NCBI GenBank assembly: GCA_030704615.1
Contig: CM060734.1
Span: 9,422,001 to 9,486,000, forward strand
Length of the DNA stretch: 64,000 nucleotides
Source of the DNA: Takakia lepidozioides
Taxonomy: Eukaryota; Streptophyta; Takakiopsida; Takakiales; Takakiaceae
Direction: 5' to 3'
Both the position numbers and the translations under genes were made by a program. The notes under the pieces were generated by a model. That model ran no database searches, was not told the DNA's origin, and saw only the letters and a list, made by a program, of their open reading frames with translations. Each line of letters opens with the position of its first letter. The stretch's first letter is position 1. This document shows, one piece after another, positions 25,726-36,507 of the stretch.

Positions 25726-26764
25726 GTTAGTAATTTCAGTGAATTCTCTTCTGACAGCCAACCGACCAGCTTTTTTATTTTCACTGTGTTTGAATTCTTT
25801 AAACTTCTCATACAAGTCATCCACTGACCACTTCATCTGTACAGTGGTACTGCCATAGCCAAATGAAAATCCAGCCAGTTCAGGCTCACGCTCGCTCAAA
25901 TATTTCTTGACCTCCAGCACTGTAGCAACCTTGTGGCGCATGTTGGTGTCAAAAAAACCTTGCAGTCTTACATCTTTCCTGTCTCTGAACCGATTCCGGA
26001 AACATTGCAAGTTCAAATTATAAACCCTCCATTGGAGAGGGTAATACTTGCGGAGCTTTCGAAGCATCCAATGGTGGCTTCTGGAATATTCTCTCGTATG
26101 TGGGTTGAGATGGTTGAAGGAAATGTGGAGGTGAATTAAGAAAGCAGGGTTCAGCTTATCCTCACACTCCATTGGCTTGAGGGCTGGCGGCTTGAAGGCT
26201 GCTGCCATTGTAAATGGTATCTTCTGTTCAGTATTCTTAGGGCAAGTCCCTCCTTCACTCTCTACCTTTGTTCATTTGTCCAAGCAGGTCCTCAAGGCAT
26301 GCTCTCTGTTAATCTCGTACACAGAGGTCAAAGCAGAGAATGGTTTTTTCTCACTGGATTTTGCTGGCTGCTGAGGTGGTGGCTCTGTCTCGGACAAAAT
26401 GAATTTGGGACCTACTCCTTCAACCCCAACATCTCTTCCCTTATGCAGGAACTTAACTGCATGTCCTCTTTTGATATTGTACATACAGGTCAACTGATTT
26501 GCACTACAATTGAGAAGTTCTGACAATTTCTTCCCTGATGCCTCTATCACATCAACATATTCCATGAAAAATTTCTCATGTAAGTACAGCCGAATGTCTA
26601 AAACATCCTGCACAAAGAGAGAAAGATGCATCAGATTTACTCATAATACAAAAAAGACTCTTAAAAGGGGGACAACATGGCTGCGAAGTGACAACAAAAT
26701 GAAAGGATTAAATAGAAATCACTCCTAACTTGCCTACACAAAAAAAGGGAATGCATCAATTCAG

Positions 26765-26828
26765 AGTTCAACATTCAGAATTCAGAATGCATAATGCATA
26801 ATTCAAAATTCAAAATTCAAAATTCAGC
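26765..26828. repeat. ATTCAAA/AATTCAG short tandem repeat
   Basis: Repeated ATTCAGAATTC and AATTCAAAATTC words lie inside the intron between exons 26926 and 26607 of the SAM-like gene. Confidence 0.7.
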
Positions 26829-27091
26829 ATGAAAAAGACTTAGAAAAGAGAAAAACATTGGAACATTATGGCTACAAGCAAAAGCAATAATAAAATGAAA
26901 ACATCTAACAGAATCTAACACTTACCTGCTGATGCTCATTTAGCTGAAGGCAGATCTTATCTTCACATGTCATCATTTTCAGAGTTGCAACATCATCCCA
27001 ACCTTCGTCCATGAAAGCTTGCACCAGAGGCTGCAATACATCGTTGCCAAAGAAATTTTCTAAAGCTTTTGCCATTCTAACAATCTATCAA

Positions 27092-28177
27092 AGAAGAGAG
27101 AAAAAAGATAGGTTGCTTTTGATAGGACAGACCACTACAACTGCTCTAACCTCATCAAACCTGATTTCTCCTAAAGAACTCTTTAGCTGTTACCACAGCA
27201 CAACTCAAGGCATACAACTCTCTATATTCTTTCCTAGAATATCTTCTTAATTTCTTGGTTACTATGCTAAGCCTATAAAACAAATCCAGATTCTATCAAA
27301 GAATGAACTATTTCAACTCCAATTGAAACATCATCAAAATCCTGATATGGCTCAACTAGTTTTTGATCTACTTCAGCTGCTAATCTATGCAACAGCAAAA
27401 GGAGAACCCTCCGCACTTTCAAGGCCTTCTCCATTGAGCAAGAAATGAGACGAGAGAAGAGAATGAGAAGACTCTCTCTGCACAAGCACGATAAGTATAG
27501 AAAACGATTTCTGTCATCCATCTTAGTTCTTCATCCTGGGGTTTCATCCTATTCTTCATCATATTTACTATAGTGATATCTTTTTCACTTTTTTTTATTT
27601 TTGTTTTTATGTGTTTTTTCTAGCTTTGCTCTAAAAATCACTGGGATATGCACAAAAAATGAGGATACAGCTGCATTGGTATCCGAAATCCGAAATTCGA
27701 GCCCACTGCATCCTGCACCACCAGATCATGACTCCCGGGTCCAGCACAGCCGAGGTGACGAAAAATTTGTAATGATGCAAGGCTTGAAATACGATAAAAA
27801 CCTCTCTGTCACATGGCCCCAAGTCTTTAACTGACCAGGCGCAAGTCAGGTCTCAACGGCAGCAAATCCCTGCGTGTCCGCTGCCTTCTCCTCTGCTACA
27901 GTGACCAGTGCTTCCACTTCTTTCTCCTGCCATTGTAATGCCCACACCTCTTCCTACTGTCAGCTTCTCCTACAAACATGCAGAACGGTATTTGACTATG
28001 AAAAGAAAGAACGAGCTTTGTCGTGGTGGATATGACAACACCAAAAATGAGGATAGACTATGGTCTGCCATTCCATCTTCACACACCTCCACGCTCACCG
28101 CAGCAGATCTCCCCTTATCCCTTATAAACTGAATCTGATTCTGATTGAGGGATGATCCAATCCCCAGGACAAGCACT
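27092..28177. other. No supported gene
   Basis: A minus-strand frame at 27273-27521 (MDDRNRFLYLSCLCRESLLI, then an Arg/Leu-rich stretch) may be an upstream exon of the SAM-like gene or part of an old transposase. I found no good splice donor to link it. The rest shows no coding signal. Confidence 0.35.
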
Positions 28178-28612
28178 GTTCATTCCTTCACAAACACATG
28201 CCAAGAATCAGTGTCCCCATATCTACTGACTCGTCCTTAACTCTCTTAGAGGAGACAACATGTAAGCGTGAACACATTGCAAGAGGGCGTAAAGACGGAG
28301 CATGAGCAAAACAAACAAGCAAACAAAGCAAAAAAGAAATGATAAGAGAACTTCTCAAAAGACAGCCCGACCCGCCACTTACACTTAGCATAGTTCACTC
28401 CTTCACAAACACATGCCAGGAATCAGCGTCCCCGTACTGACTCGTCCTCTTAGAGGAGACAACATGTAAGCGTGTTAAGAGAGACGACATATAAGCGTGA
28501 ACACATTGCAAGAGGGCGCAAAGACGGAGCATGAGCAAAACAAAAAAGCACACAAAGCGAAAAAGAAATGATAAGAGAACTTCTCAGAAGAGAGCTGGAC
28601 CACCACTTGCAT
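28178..28612. repeat. Tandem duplication, about 215 bp, two copies
   Basis: 28178-28392 and 28393-28612 share CCTTCACAAACACATGCCA, TAGAGGAGACAACATGTAAG and GAGCATGAGCAAAACAAA in order. The second copy has an extra GAGACGACATATAAGCGTG segment, a small internal duplication. There is no coding. Confidence 0.85.
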
Positions 28613-29429
28613 TGTACAACTGCTAACGTCCGCTGTTAACGAGTGAAAGTAATGATGAATCGCCGCTCCTGAGTACTAGAGATCTTCCCTGTGTTTAGCA
28701 CAACAACCTCAAGTGTCCAACAGTCCCGTTGCCTTGTCCTTGCATTCTGGAAGCCATCCCAATGGCCTAAGAGAGCAAAATTCTGGGGATCTCCCTACAA
28801 CAACAAAACCCATAATGATCAAACACAGTCAAACCCAACCCATCAGTTTTGACTAAAAACAAACAAATGTTTGAAATATGGAGGCATCACTGCAGGACGT
28901 TAACTTGGAGACTAGCATGCTCCAAAGGGAGAGAGCTTCTTGGAAGAAATGAATTATGTGGTTGGCAAAAAAATGTGAAGTGTTACCAACCTTTTGCAAA
29001 CGCCGTGGTGCCTTCACACAAGTAGCGCATTCTGGACAAGGAAAAGAGTACACCCCAAGCGCCTGAATCCAACCATGTTGTAGCTCTTTGCATCTCAAAG
29101 TTTGGGGAAATGCTAAAACTACGTTTGCACATATGATTCGGGGGCAAATGATGGGAGCTTCCCAATCTGCCTCAGGATCCCAAAATGCTTGATATTCACG
29201 TAGCTTCCCGCCATCCTAGAACTCCTTCAAGGTAGCAGGAGTGAAATCATTTGGAAGCCCTCTCCATACTTCCCTGTTCCTCCATAAAACCAAAAAATGG
29301 TGGCAAAATGTGCGGCTTAAACACATACTAGCTAGTATACCTCTTATAGGCAAATACTCAAAGGACAAGACATCTTTTCTCATTTTCTCGCACACGGGGC
29401 ACTTCTGACCACACTTAGAGCAGTCTCTT
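28613..29429. other. No gene seen
   Basis: No frame here has recognisable protein character. A minus-strand frame at 29216-29632 contains CSKCGQKCPVCEKM but runs into the T/C repeat array and is probably chance. Confidence 0.4.
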
Positions 29430-29600
29430 CTTTGGCACTTTTTCCCACTTTTTCCCACTTTTTCCCTAGTTATTTTCCAGTGTGATTTGGCCATGTCACT
29501 TTTTCCCCTGTTGCTTTCTAGTGTGATATGGTAAAGTCCCACTTTTCCCCATAGTTTTTCAGAGTGGTATGGTAATGTTACACCTTTTCCCTTTGTAATA
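29430..29600. repeat. Degenerate TTTTTCCC tandem repeat
   Basis: CACTTTTTCCC units, then longer units ending AGTGTGATATGG or AGAGTGGTATGG at about 60-bp intervals. Similar in style to 23270-23700. Confidence 0.65.
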
Positions 29601-29739
29601 CGATTTTTTAGAAATTCTTGAAGGAAAAACATATTCCCCTTTGACAGAGGTTAAGTGTTAGGGAAAAAAAGACACCTTTTCCACTTGCTACAGAGGAAAT
29701 GTCCCCTAAAGCTCCTTGTGTGAAAACGATACGCAAAGA

Positions 29740-29875
29740 AGTTTTCCCATCCAAACGCACGACTTCCTTGCATTGTTCCTCCGCCAGCTCAGCTCCCGCC
29801 ATCCAAAGTAGCCTGAGAGAGACTCCAGAAGAGGAGGACATGGTTGATAGAAATGAAGGGGCTTGCACCATACAT
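29740..29875 (+). repeat. Dispersed coding-like segment (TPEEEDM), copy 1
   Basis: The segment reads SSLRETPEEEDMVDRNEG. The minus strand of 50230-50409 reads STLRDTPEEEDMDDRLSEMK. The DNA match (GAGAGACTCCAGAAGAGGAG, then GACATGG) is close, so both come from one mobile or retrocopied coding sequence. The parent protein is not recognised. Confidence 0.6.
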
Positions 29876-30069
29876 AGTGTTTGATCCATCAGAGCTGGGA
29901 GTCCTAAAGGAGACTGCTCCATGCCAAGCTTCTCCCTGGAAATCAAGAGTTTACTCACATCAGTTAGATATTGGCTACTTTGCCAAGAGGGACCATAACA
30001 CTCATTCATTTGCTTACAAAATCAAAACCAATTTCATCAGTATTCATTGCAAACTTCTCTGGTGAACAT

Positions 30070-31117
30070 TTCTTGTCTATTTACTTTGTTAACATCCTCT
30101 AGTAGTTCTTCATCCAACTTGTATGAAGAATGATGTGAAAGCCTTCACGGCCAGATTCCTCCTCTGAAAGAGGTTATTTTTTCCTCACTATAATTAAGGG
30201 GCCTGATTTGTGAGCTGTCGCTCCTAGGTGTTTCCCTTTTAGAAGGAAAAAGAAAAAGAGGAATGTGATAAATCAAACTTCCCCACTTGACCTCACTCTC
30301 ACATCATGATTGAATTGAGTTCAATGGGTTGACACCATCCCACCAAGCTGGGAGCTCCATTGGCGTGAAGCACTCACCAGCAGATGGGGAAGAATCCGAG
30401 GTCAATCCGAGGTCAATTGGAGGCACCGTCGCTCTCTTAGGAAGACTAGGTCTACAACCCAGCTTTCTTATGAGGAAGTGTGGTAGTTACTAGATCTCTG
30501 TACTCTGTTGAAGATGATCCTGTTCTCACTGCTGCTTTGTCCCTGAATTCTGCTTCCTCTGATTTTCTTAAGGTCTTTGATTACGAAGCATTGCCTTCCT
30601 GGATCAGTCTCTATGGCATCCAATATAGAGCTTATTTTTTCCTCTTCGTATTCCTTGGGCCTTTGTCTGGCTGATATAAAAACTCCGCGCTTCCATCCCC
30701 TTTCTTTAAAAAAATGATTGAATTCACTTTAAAAATGTACTGATTACATTTGTGATGCAATCAAAAACTGGCATGCTACCTGCCTACTATACCACAATGT
30801 ATGCCTCAATTCAACCTTATTGTGGTAACTGAATGCAGTTACCAAAGAATCAATTTGAAGGGTACCAAGGCAGTAATGCCTCAAGAAACATTTTTCTAAT
30901 AAGGGCACCTACCAAACAAAACTGAGAATACAGCCCATTGAATGGGTTCTTGCTATATTCTAGTGTCTGTAACAATACAGGACCATCTCTAAGTAAGTTT
31001 TATCTACCCTTCTGGACACAAGAAGGCTGCACTCCTACATGCCAAAAACTGCTTGCAAGCGGTTACCCTCCATAGAGAAGGGAAGGCTGCTCCATGATTC
31101 TCTGTAGCGCAAATGAT
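30070..31117. other. No gene seen (3' side of phosphomannomutase)
   Basis: AT-rich DNA with no coding signal. It presumably includes the 3' UTR and terminator of the minus-strand phosphomannomutase gene. I could not place a polyadenylation site with confidence. Confidence 0.45.
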
Positions 31118-34100
31118 TTAAGATAAGAAAATGTCTGTGCATTGCTGGATGGTGTCTTCAGGGTTTGTCACTGCACAAACCGGTTCTACTCTCGTCAGAA
31201 ACGAGAGAGAGAATGAAAACAGGATGCCCTGACTCAACTCTAGCCATGGCTCCATTAAATGTAGTAGTACGTTGCTTAACCAGGACCAAGCAAAAACTAG
31301 AAAAGAATGGGGACAGGTTTATAAGATTCTTGGGTAATGTGTAGTACCCCAGCACCCGAAAAAATAACAAACGGCTTACAGCACCAAATGAGATGATGGA
31401 GGTTTGGAAATCAGAAGGACTCGCAATTTGCCAGGTTATGAAAAGCATGCTGTCGCAAAAACACTATTGCCTTACATAACTGTTCTTCTGTTGTAAAAGG
31501 AAGTACAGAATGCTTACCAGTATGGCCTATAGTCTTCTCTGACGCATAGATCTCATAATCATTTCCCCCCTGTTGACTCAAACAAATCATCGGGAGAACT
31601 TAGTTTTCAATAAGCACTACAAGGAGGGCCTTATGGCCAAAGGGTTGGGACAATCTCCATTTTCACAAATATTTGGGGTTAATGCCCAGTTCCTAAGACC
31701 TCATACATCGTGCTGAAAGTTGACCACCCTTGCAGCTGTTGACATAAAGCAACCACCAACATAGATCTAAACATATTTAAGCCCAGGACCACCCAAGTGT
31801 GGCCACAGTGCCCTTATCTGATACTTATAGCTGAACCTGCTTGCAGCTGCAATCAGACTCTAAACCTCACAGGAAAAGAAAAGAAACAGTAGTACAATAA
31901 TATCAACCAGAAATATACAAGTGCCAACAGGCCCAATTGAGGATAGCAGAAGACAGTAAGCATCTAAAATAGCAAGAAGAACCCACCCAGCAATTCAAGG
32001 CAATCACACGCTATCAGAACCCAAATTTTTTCCTTTGAACTCTAGTTTGCCACCACCCTTATTGCACTTCCTCCTCCCCTCCCAATTTTATGCTGTACAT
32101 CTCTCGCTGCTCTTCTCTCATCCTCACCTTTGATATACAGAGAAGTGGTAATCTACCTCATAGGTTTTGTCACCGAAGAAGTGAATCTCAGAGAACTCTT
32201 TCTCAACAAACTGGAGGCAGAAGGTTTTATCCCATCCTTTTGGGAAAACCTGATGTACCCCACAACACTGCAAGTTATGCCACTGCTCAAACATACGCAC
32301 CAAGAGACTGTTGCACAATCTACCAAATACACTGCTACTGGAATCTAGGAGATAGTAGAGAAATCTAACATCTTACACAAGCACAGCTCAACTCACATCA
32401 AAGCTTATCTGGCCACCGATAGAGAAGGTCAGACTGAAGTCCTTGAATTTGTCCTTGAGTACGCCCACCATTGTTTTCCTCACACAGTGCACCTGCATTA
32501 CCAGTTTAGCATGATTCTATCACCTAATTTGGGGTTGGAAGAGACAGGAAGAGACAGGTACTGATGCCAATTTCCTCTAGCAAATAGCACTAACGTAATA
32601 TCAGGACTCGGCGGGAAGTACATCGTCTCACCAGCACCAAAGTAACCTTTTCAAGAATCCTGATTGGGTTCAGGGGGGAGCCATGCTTACAGTTATCTAG
32701 GGCATTAGACACTTGCAACTATGGCTCAGGCCCTACTTCTAGTGTTTGGAAAATAGAGACCATTTGCCGACGAGTTACCCTAACGAAGCTACACTTGTCA
32801 CAGCTGGTTCCGCATGTACAACATATGACACTCAGTTGCATTCTCTTCAAGGTTGTCCGCAACAGTACCATGCCCCAAAGAAGACATCACCAATGGATTT
32901 CACAGGCAGCAGATTTTTTTTTCTCTCTCTCTCTACCAGGGAAGTAATTAATCACTTTTTTTCTCCTGGTTTGCAACAAGTGCCCGCCAGCCTACCTGCG
33001 TTTGGATCTTTATGTTTCCTAAAGTGGTTTCTTCGTGTCCTACTTTTTCCCATGGGCCCTTTACATGTTTTCTTGTTGTTCTACTTTCTCACATGGGCCT
33101 GTTGGAGCCACTGTGGACATCATGAAGGTTGTCTCGGTTCCCTCTCTCTTCTTTTGGCTGGTTTACCTTGTCATAGCGCTCAAACTCATCGCGCTCCTCT
33201 TCACTGCAGTTGCGGCCTATTGGGGACACATTGAGCATGCCCATTCGGAACTCTATGAATGTGCCTCTGTCAATCACCACACGATAAGACCATCACATCC
33301 ATTCCCTGACTGCTGGTCAGACCCTTTGGTCACATATATAAATACTATCAATGGTGCGTGATGCCAATGATCTCAAATCTACATTTGGCTGCAATACAAC
33401 TACTACAAAGGAGCCATGTCTTGCAATTTAGGAGTTGACATACAGACCGACATTATCATGAAATAAGCACTTCTACATCGATCTTCCAGAAGAAGTTAGG
33501 CTGGCCCCTCTTCTTGTTGTGGTTGTTCCAATTTGGGTACAGTTTGCATGGGTTGATGGGTTTGAGTGCACCCACTCATGTCCCTCTTCTGAGATTTGAA
33601 GCCTCGACCCATCGTCTCAAAGAGGGCCTGGGGTTTTAGAGTTGGTGAACGTTGAATTTAATGCACAACATTTGTAACTTCTTGCCAAGCCTTAGGAGTC
33701 TTATGAACAGACAACCTTGAGATTTGAAGCATATGCCAAGACAGACAACACTTCCAACATCTGCCACTTTGGGAACTGACCTCTTGATAGGAATATCCAG
33801 GTCAGCAATGTAGTGAAGTGTAAAGTTAATAAACTCCTGCACATCAAAAAGGCATACAAAAAAGACCCCATCATTTCCCATGTTATCAACCTGATGTAAA
33901 ACTGGTTGAGGTCTACTCTCAAACTCAAGTACATGCCAGGCACAGTGCACATCCAAGCATAATTGGACAATGCCATTCAAGCCAAACCAGTCAACCTATA
34001 GATCAGGAAACAAGACACCAGCATAGGACATTTGCCACTCCCCTGGGGTTCACAACAGTATTGCGGCTTTGTCTTGGAAGGGCCCATCACAAACTGTCTG

Positions 34101-35232
34101 TCTATTATGCAAAGATGATCCAGTTACTTATGATATTCATATCTTACATGAACAGAATTCTGTTGGGTATGCAGCATTGAACCCCTTGTGATTTAGCAAG
34201 CAACCAGACATGTGGATGCACACAACTTTCCTCTAAGGACTCACACAAGTCGAAGTGTGTTTGGTACAACTTCAAGCCCCAGTTCCAGCTTATGTTATCT
34301 TGTGTAGAGAGTTCAAAGTTCAGAGCGTTTATGGCAATGACCATTCATAAGCAGGCAGGATATGACAGCTTAGAAGAATACCAAACAAAGGCGGATGCAA
34401 TAGTTACCTGGAGCTTTGCCTCACCCAAATGTGCCTTCAGGCTCTGCACCCAACACAGTCCATCTTCCCCTTCAGCATCAGGACTTTGGTAGCTAGCTTG
34501 CAGAATCAAAGGAAGGCAGACAATGTTTTTTGATAATCAGCTCCACAAGCTGTCACAAACCGCAATATCTAAAATGAAAGCACCCACATGTAGTCTTCAA
34601 GAGGTGAGCAAGAGATGCATTCATCATCTGTCCTGCAGACAGTACCATAGGTCTGCAATAGTTCAAGGGAACATGAAGTGTGAAGGCCAAAGGAGGGACA
34701 CAAACAGACCTGATTGCCAATAAGTTTCCCATCCTTGTGAGCCACAAGCCCATTCTCTGAAAAGACATAATCATACTCTGACACAGCTGCCACACATCCA
34801 CGCATCCATGTCAGCACAATATTTGAGCAACGACCTCCACATTTGGTTCCAAACCTGCTCTGACACATAAAGGTTTGAGACAGCAACTGTGTTCTAAACA
34901 TTACTGTAATGACTTGCCATCACACTACTAGATCTAATCTGTCTCAGTTGGCTCAGTGTCATATGGAACTCCCACAGCTCACTCACGGTGAACAATGCAC
35001 CATTTGCAAGATAAGCTTGACTCCAGCTAGTCTCAAAACTAACAACGAGATAAAGAAAGAGATAAACTTTGATCACATCAACAGGGGGCTCCAAGGCCCA
35101 CCAGAAAAAGTAGAACAACAAGAAACCACTTCAGAATACATCAAAGGATACCCCAAGACAAAGCGCATCATGCAGGTAGGCTGCCAGGCCTTTTGGGTCA
35201 TCAAAGCTGAAAACTTCTGCCAAAGATTGTGG

Positions 35233-35303
<71 letters not shown>

Positions 35304-36136
35304 ATTTTTGCCAAGCTGTTCAGAAATTTTTATGAGGTCGGATCCCCCCACAACACCTACTGTTACCGCCTGGACCCGTCTCCAACAGAACAAAGCTTTA
35401 TCAGTAGTTCAACTTCATGTGCCTATGAATGCAACCAAAGTATGGATTTATTCCGTCTTAACCCCATAAAGTGTTTCGAGTCTGGCTTTTCTGTTCTCCA
35501 ACCCAGATCGTATTGTAAGGCATAAAACTCCTCTCACTCTTTCTCTTGGAAATTCCCAGGATGGAGGCCACATTGCCCATGCAGAGAGCTCTCTGAACGC
35601 ATCTCAGCTGTGGCAGTCCCTCCCATAACCTGATCCCTCACTCCCTCTCCTGAAAAGCACCATAGCCAGTATACAACTCCCTGGGCAGACTGGGATTCAC
35701 AAACGATCAGATCATTGATTTCAAACAGTGGGAAATCATATGAGGAAGACACTCCTATTGATTGACAAATAGAGAAAAGGAGGGCGACACCTTGCGTAGA
35801 TCTTGAAGAAACTTGAGCATTTGAGGTGACACTTCCTAGCAGATCCAACAGATCCCACACTCAGTGTTGGCGCACAAATTAATTCTTGTTCTCTATCAAT
35901 CTGACACCCTGGTGGCGGGTACGCAGTGCATGATCGCACACAAACGCAGCATAACATAACAGAGACAAAACCCCACGTCCAAAAATGCCACACTTAAATG
36001 CTTTACAGAACAATGAGCTTGCTGCCTTTTGAATTCTGAGGCAGAAGATGAGACCTCCACGCACCTTTCGAGCAGGAGTGAGCGTGCCATCGACGTCAAA
36101 CAGAGCGATCACTCCCGACTTGCGTTCCACACCCAT
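31118..36136 (-). CDS. PMM: Phosphomannomutase (PMM), 11 exons, complete
   Basis: Interconverts mannose-6-phosphate and mannose-1-phosphate in the cytosol, feeding GDP-mannose for glycosylation and ascorbate. Exons on the minus strand: 36136-36065, 35835-35791, 35369-35303, 34786-34710, 34443-34408, 33836-33781, 33266-33167, 32492-32397, 32249-32157, 31569-31518 and 31170-31118. All borders are GT/AG and phases agree, giving 747 bp (248 aa), the usual eukaryotic PMM length. The HAD nucleophile motif FDVDGT is at residues 13-18. Later come [79 protein letters not shown] and [11 protein letters not shown]. Stop is TAA. The third intron begins GTCTCTCT inside a long microsatellite, an unusual donor. 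Exon 8 ([20 protein letters not shown]) is the least conserved part. No frame break was found, so it is likely functional. Confidence 0.93.
32990..33166. repeat. Dispersed repeat in PMM intron, inverted relative to 35020-35120
   Basis: TTTCTTGTTGTTCTACTTTC with the following GGGCC.TTGGAGCC segment matches the reverse complement of 35020-35120. A partial extra copy (CGTGTCCTACTTTTTCCCAT) sits just before it. Both copies lie in introns of the same gene. Confidence 0.6.
35020..35120. repeat. Partner of the PMM intron inverted repeat
   Basis: Reverse complement reads TTTCTTGTTGTTCTACTTTT, then GGGCCTTGGAGCCCC and GATGTGATCAAAG, matching 33060-33160 with mismatches. Folding of the pre-mRNA could pair the third and seventh introns. 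Confidence 0.55.
35236..35301. repeat. (GA)n microsatellite abutting a 5' splice site
   Basis: About 33 GA units on the plus strand, read as (CT)n in the gene. The PMM exon 3 donor is AAAAATG|GTCTCTCT, so the intron starts with the repeat itself. The long Ser-Leu or Glu-Arg frames across it are artefacts. Confidence 0.9.
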
Positions 36137-36507
36137 TTCTCCTCCTCAATTCCTCCTCCCTTCCCTCCCAAACAGATCCCAACAAGAAAACCCAAATGTG
36201 TAGCTCCAAGTGCAGCAAGGGGAAGAAGAAGCAGCAGCAGAATGCAAAGTGAGAGTGTGTGTAGAGACCACAGCCGGATTTTACTTCAACTACCTACTTA
36301 GTATACAGTAAAGCACATTATGTCATTAGGTGAAAACATTATAATGTCCTCGGAATATTCTTGAAATTATTGGTCGAATGTTTTTTTTTCCTTTTTTTTT
36401 TCGTCCTGCCCAAGGGGAGGGGGATCGGAATCACATGCCGATCGGAATCAGATTGATCACATGGCGCTAGTTCATTCCCCAACTTGGTGACATTCCCCCG
36501 GCCGAAC

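Larger units (their letters stand above)
23953..27091 (-). pseudogene. Gene with SAM-like segments and duplicated internal exons, two in-frame TGAs
   Basis: Minus strand. An acceptor (CTTTGATAG) precedes an exon containing MAKALENFFGNDVLQ and EGWDDVATLKMMTCEDKICL, ending at 26926. This resembles a sterile-alpha-motif helix bundle. The next exon, 26607-25639, continues with YVDVIEASGKKLSELLNCSA and KRGHAVKFLHKG (a second SAM-like unit), has TGA at 26272-26274, then stays open in the same frame through MAAAFKPPALKP and VYNLNLQCFRNRFRDRKDVR. Small exons follow: 25540-25445, 25208-25122, 25023-24934 and 24494-24360 (basic, SSRVPKRKRFDG). The last part, 24299-23953, reads LRILNSVIGGVVVTGFQGAS and has TGA at 24112-24114; the frame then runs on to TAG at 23953. 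The junction 24360/24299 is out of phase. SAM is my best guess. The overall family is not recognised and a 5' exon is missing. Confidence 0.5.

Noticed and set aside
24112-26274. Selenocysteine or programmed readthrough at in-frame TGA codons
   Set aside because: Land plants lack the selenoprotein pathway, no readthrough context or SECIS-like hairpin was seen, and neighbouring exons show other damage.
27689-27720. tRNA B-box-like TTCGAGCCC
   Set aside because: No A-box at the right distance and no cloverleaf could be drawn. No tRNA was found anywhere in the window.
29216-29632. Zinc-finger-like CSKCGQKCPVCEKM protein on the minus strand
   Set aside because: The frame runs into a T/C tandem array and no family pattern or splice structure supports it.
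34909-35469. Glu-Arg or Ser-Leu repeat proteins at 35236-35301
   Set aside because: Produced by translating a dinucleotide microsatellite inside a PMM intron.
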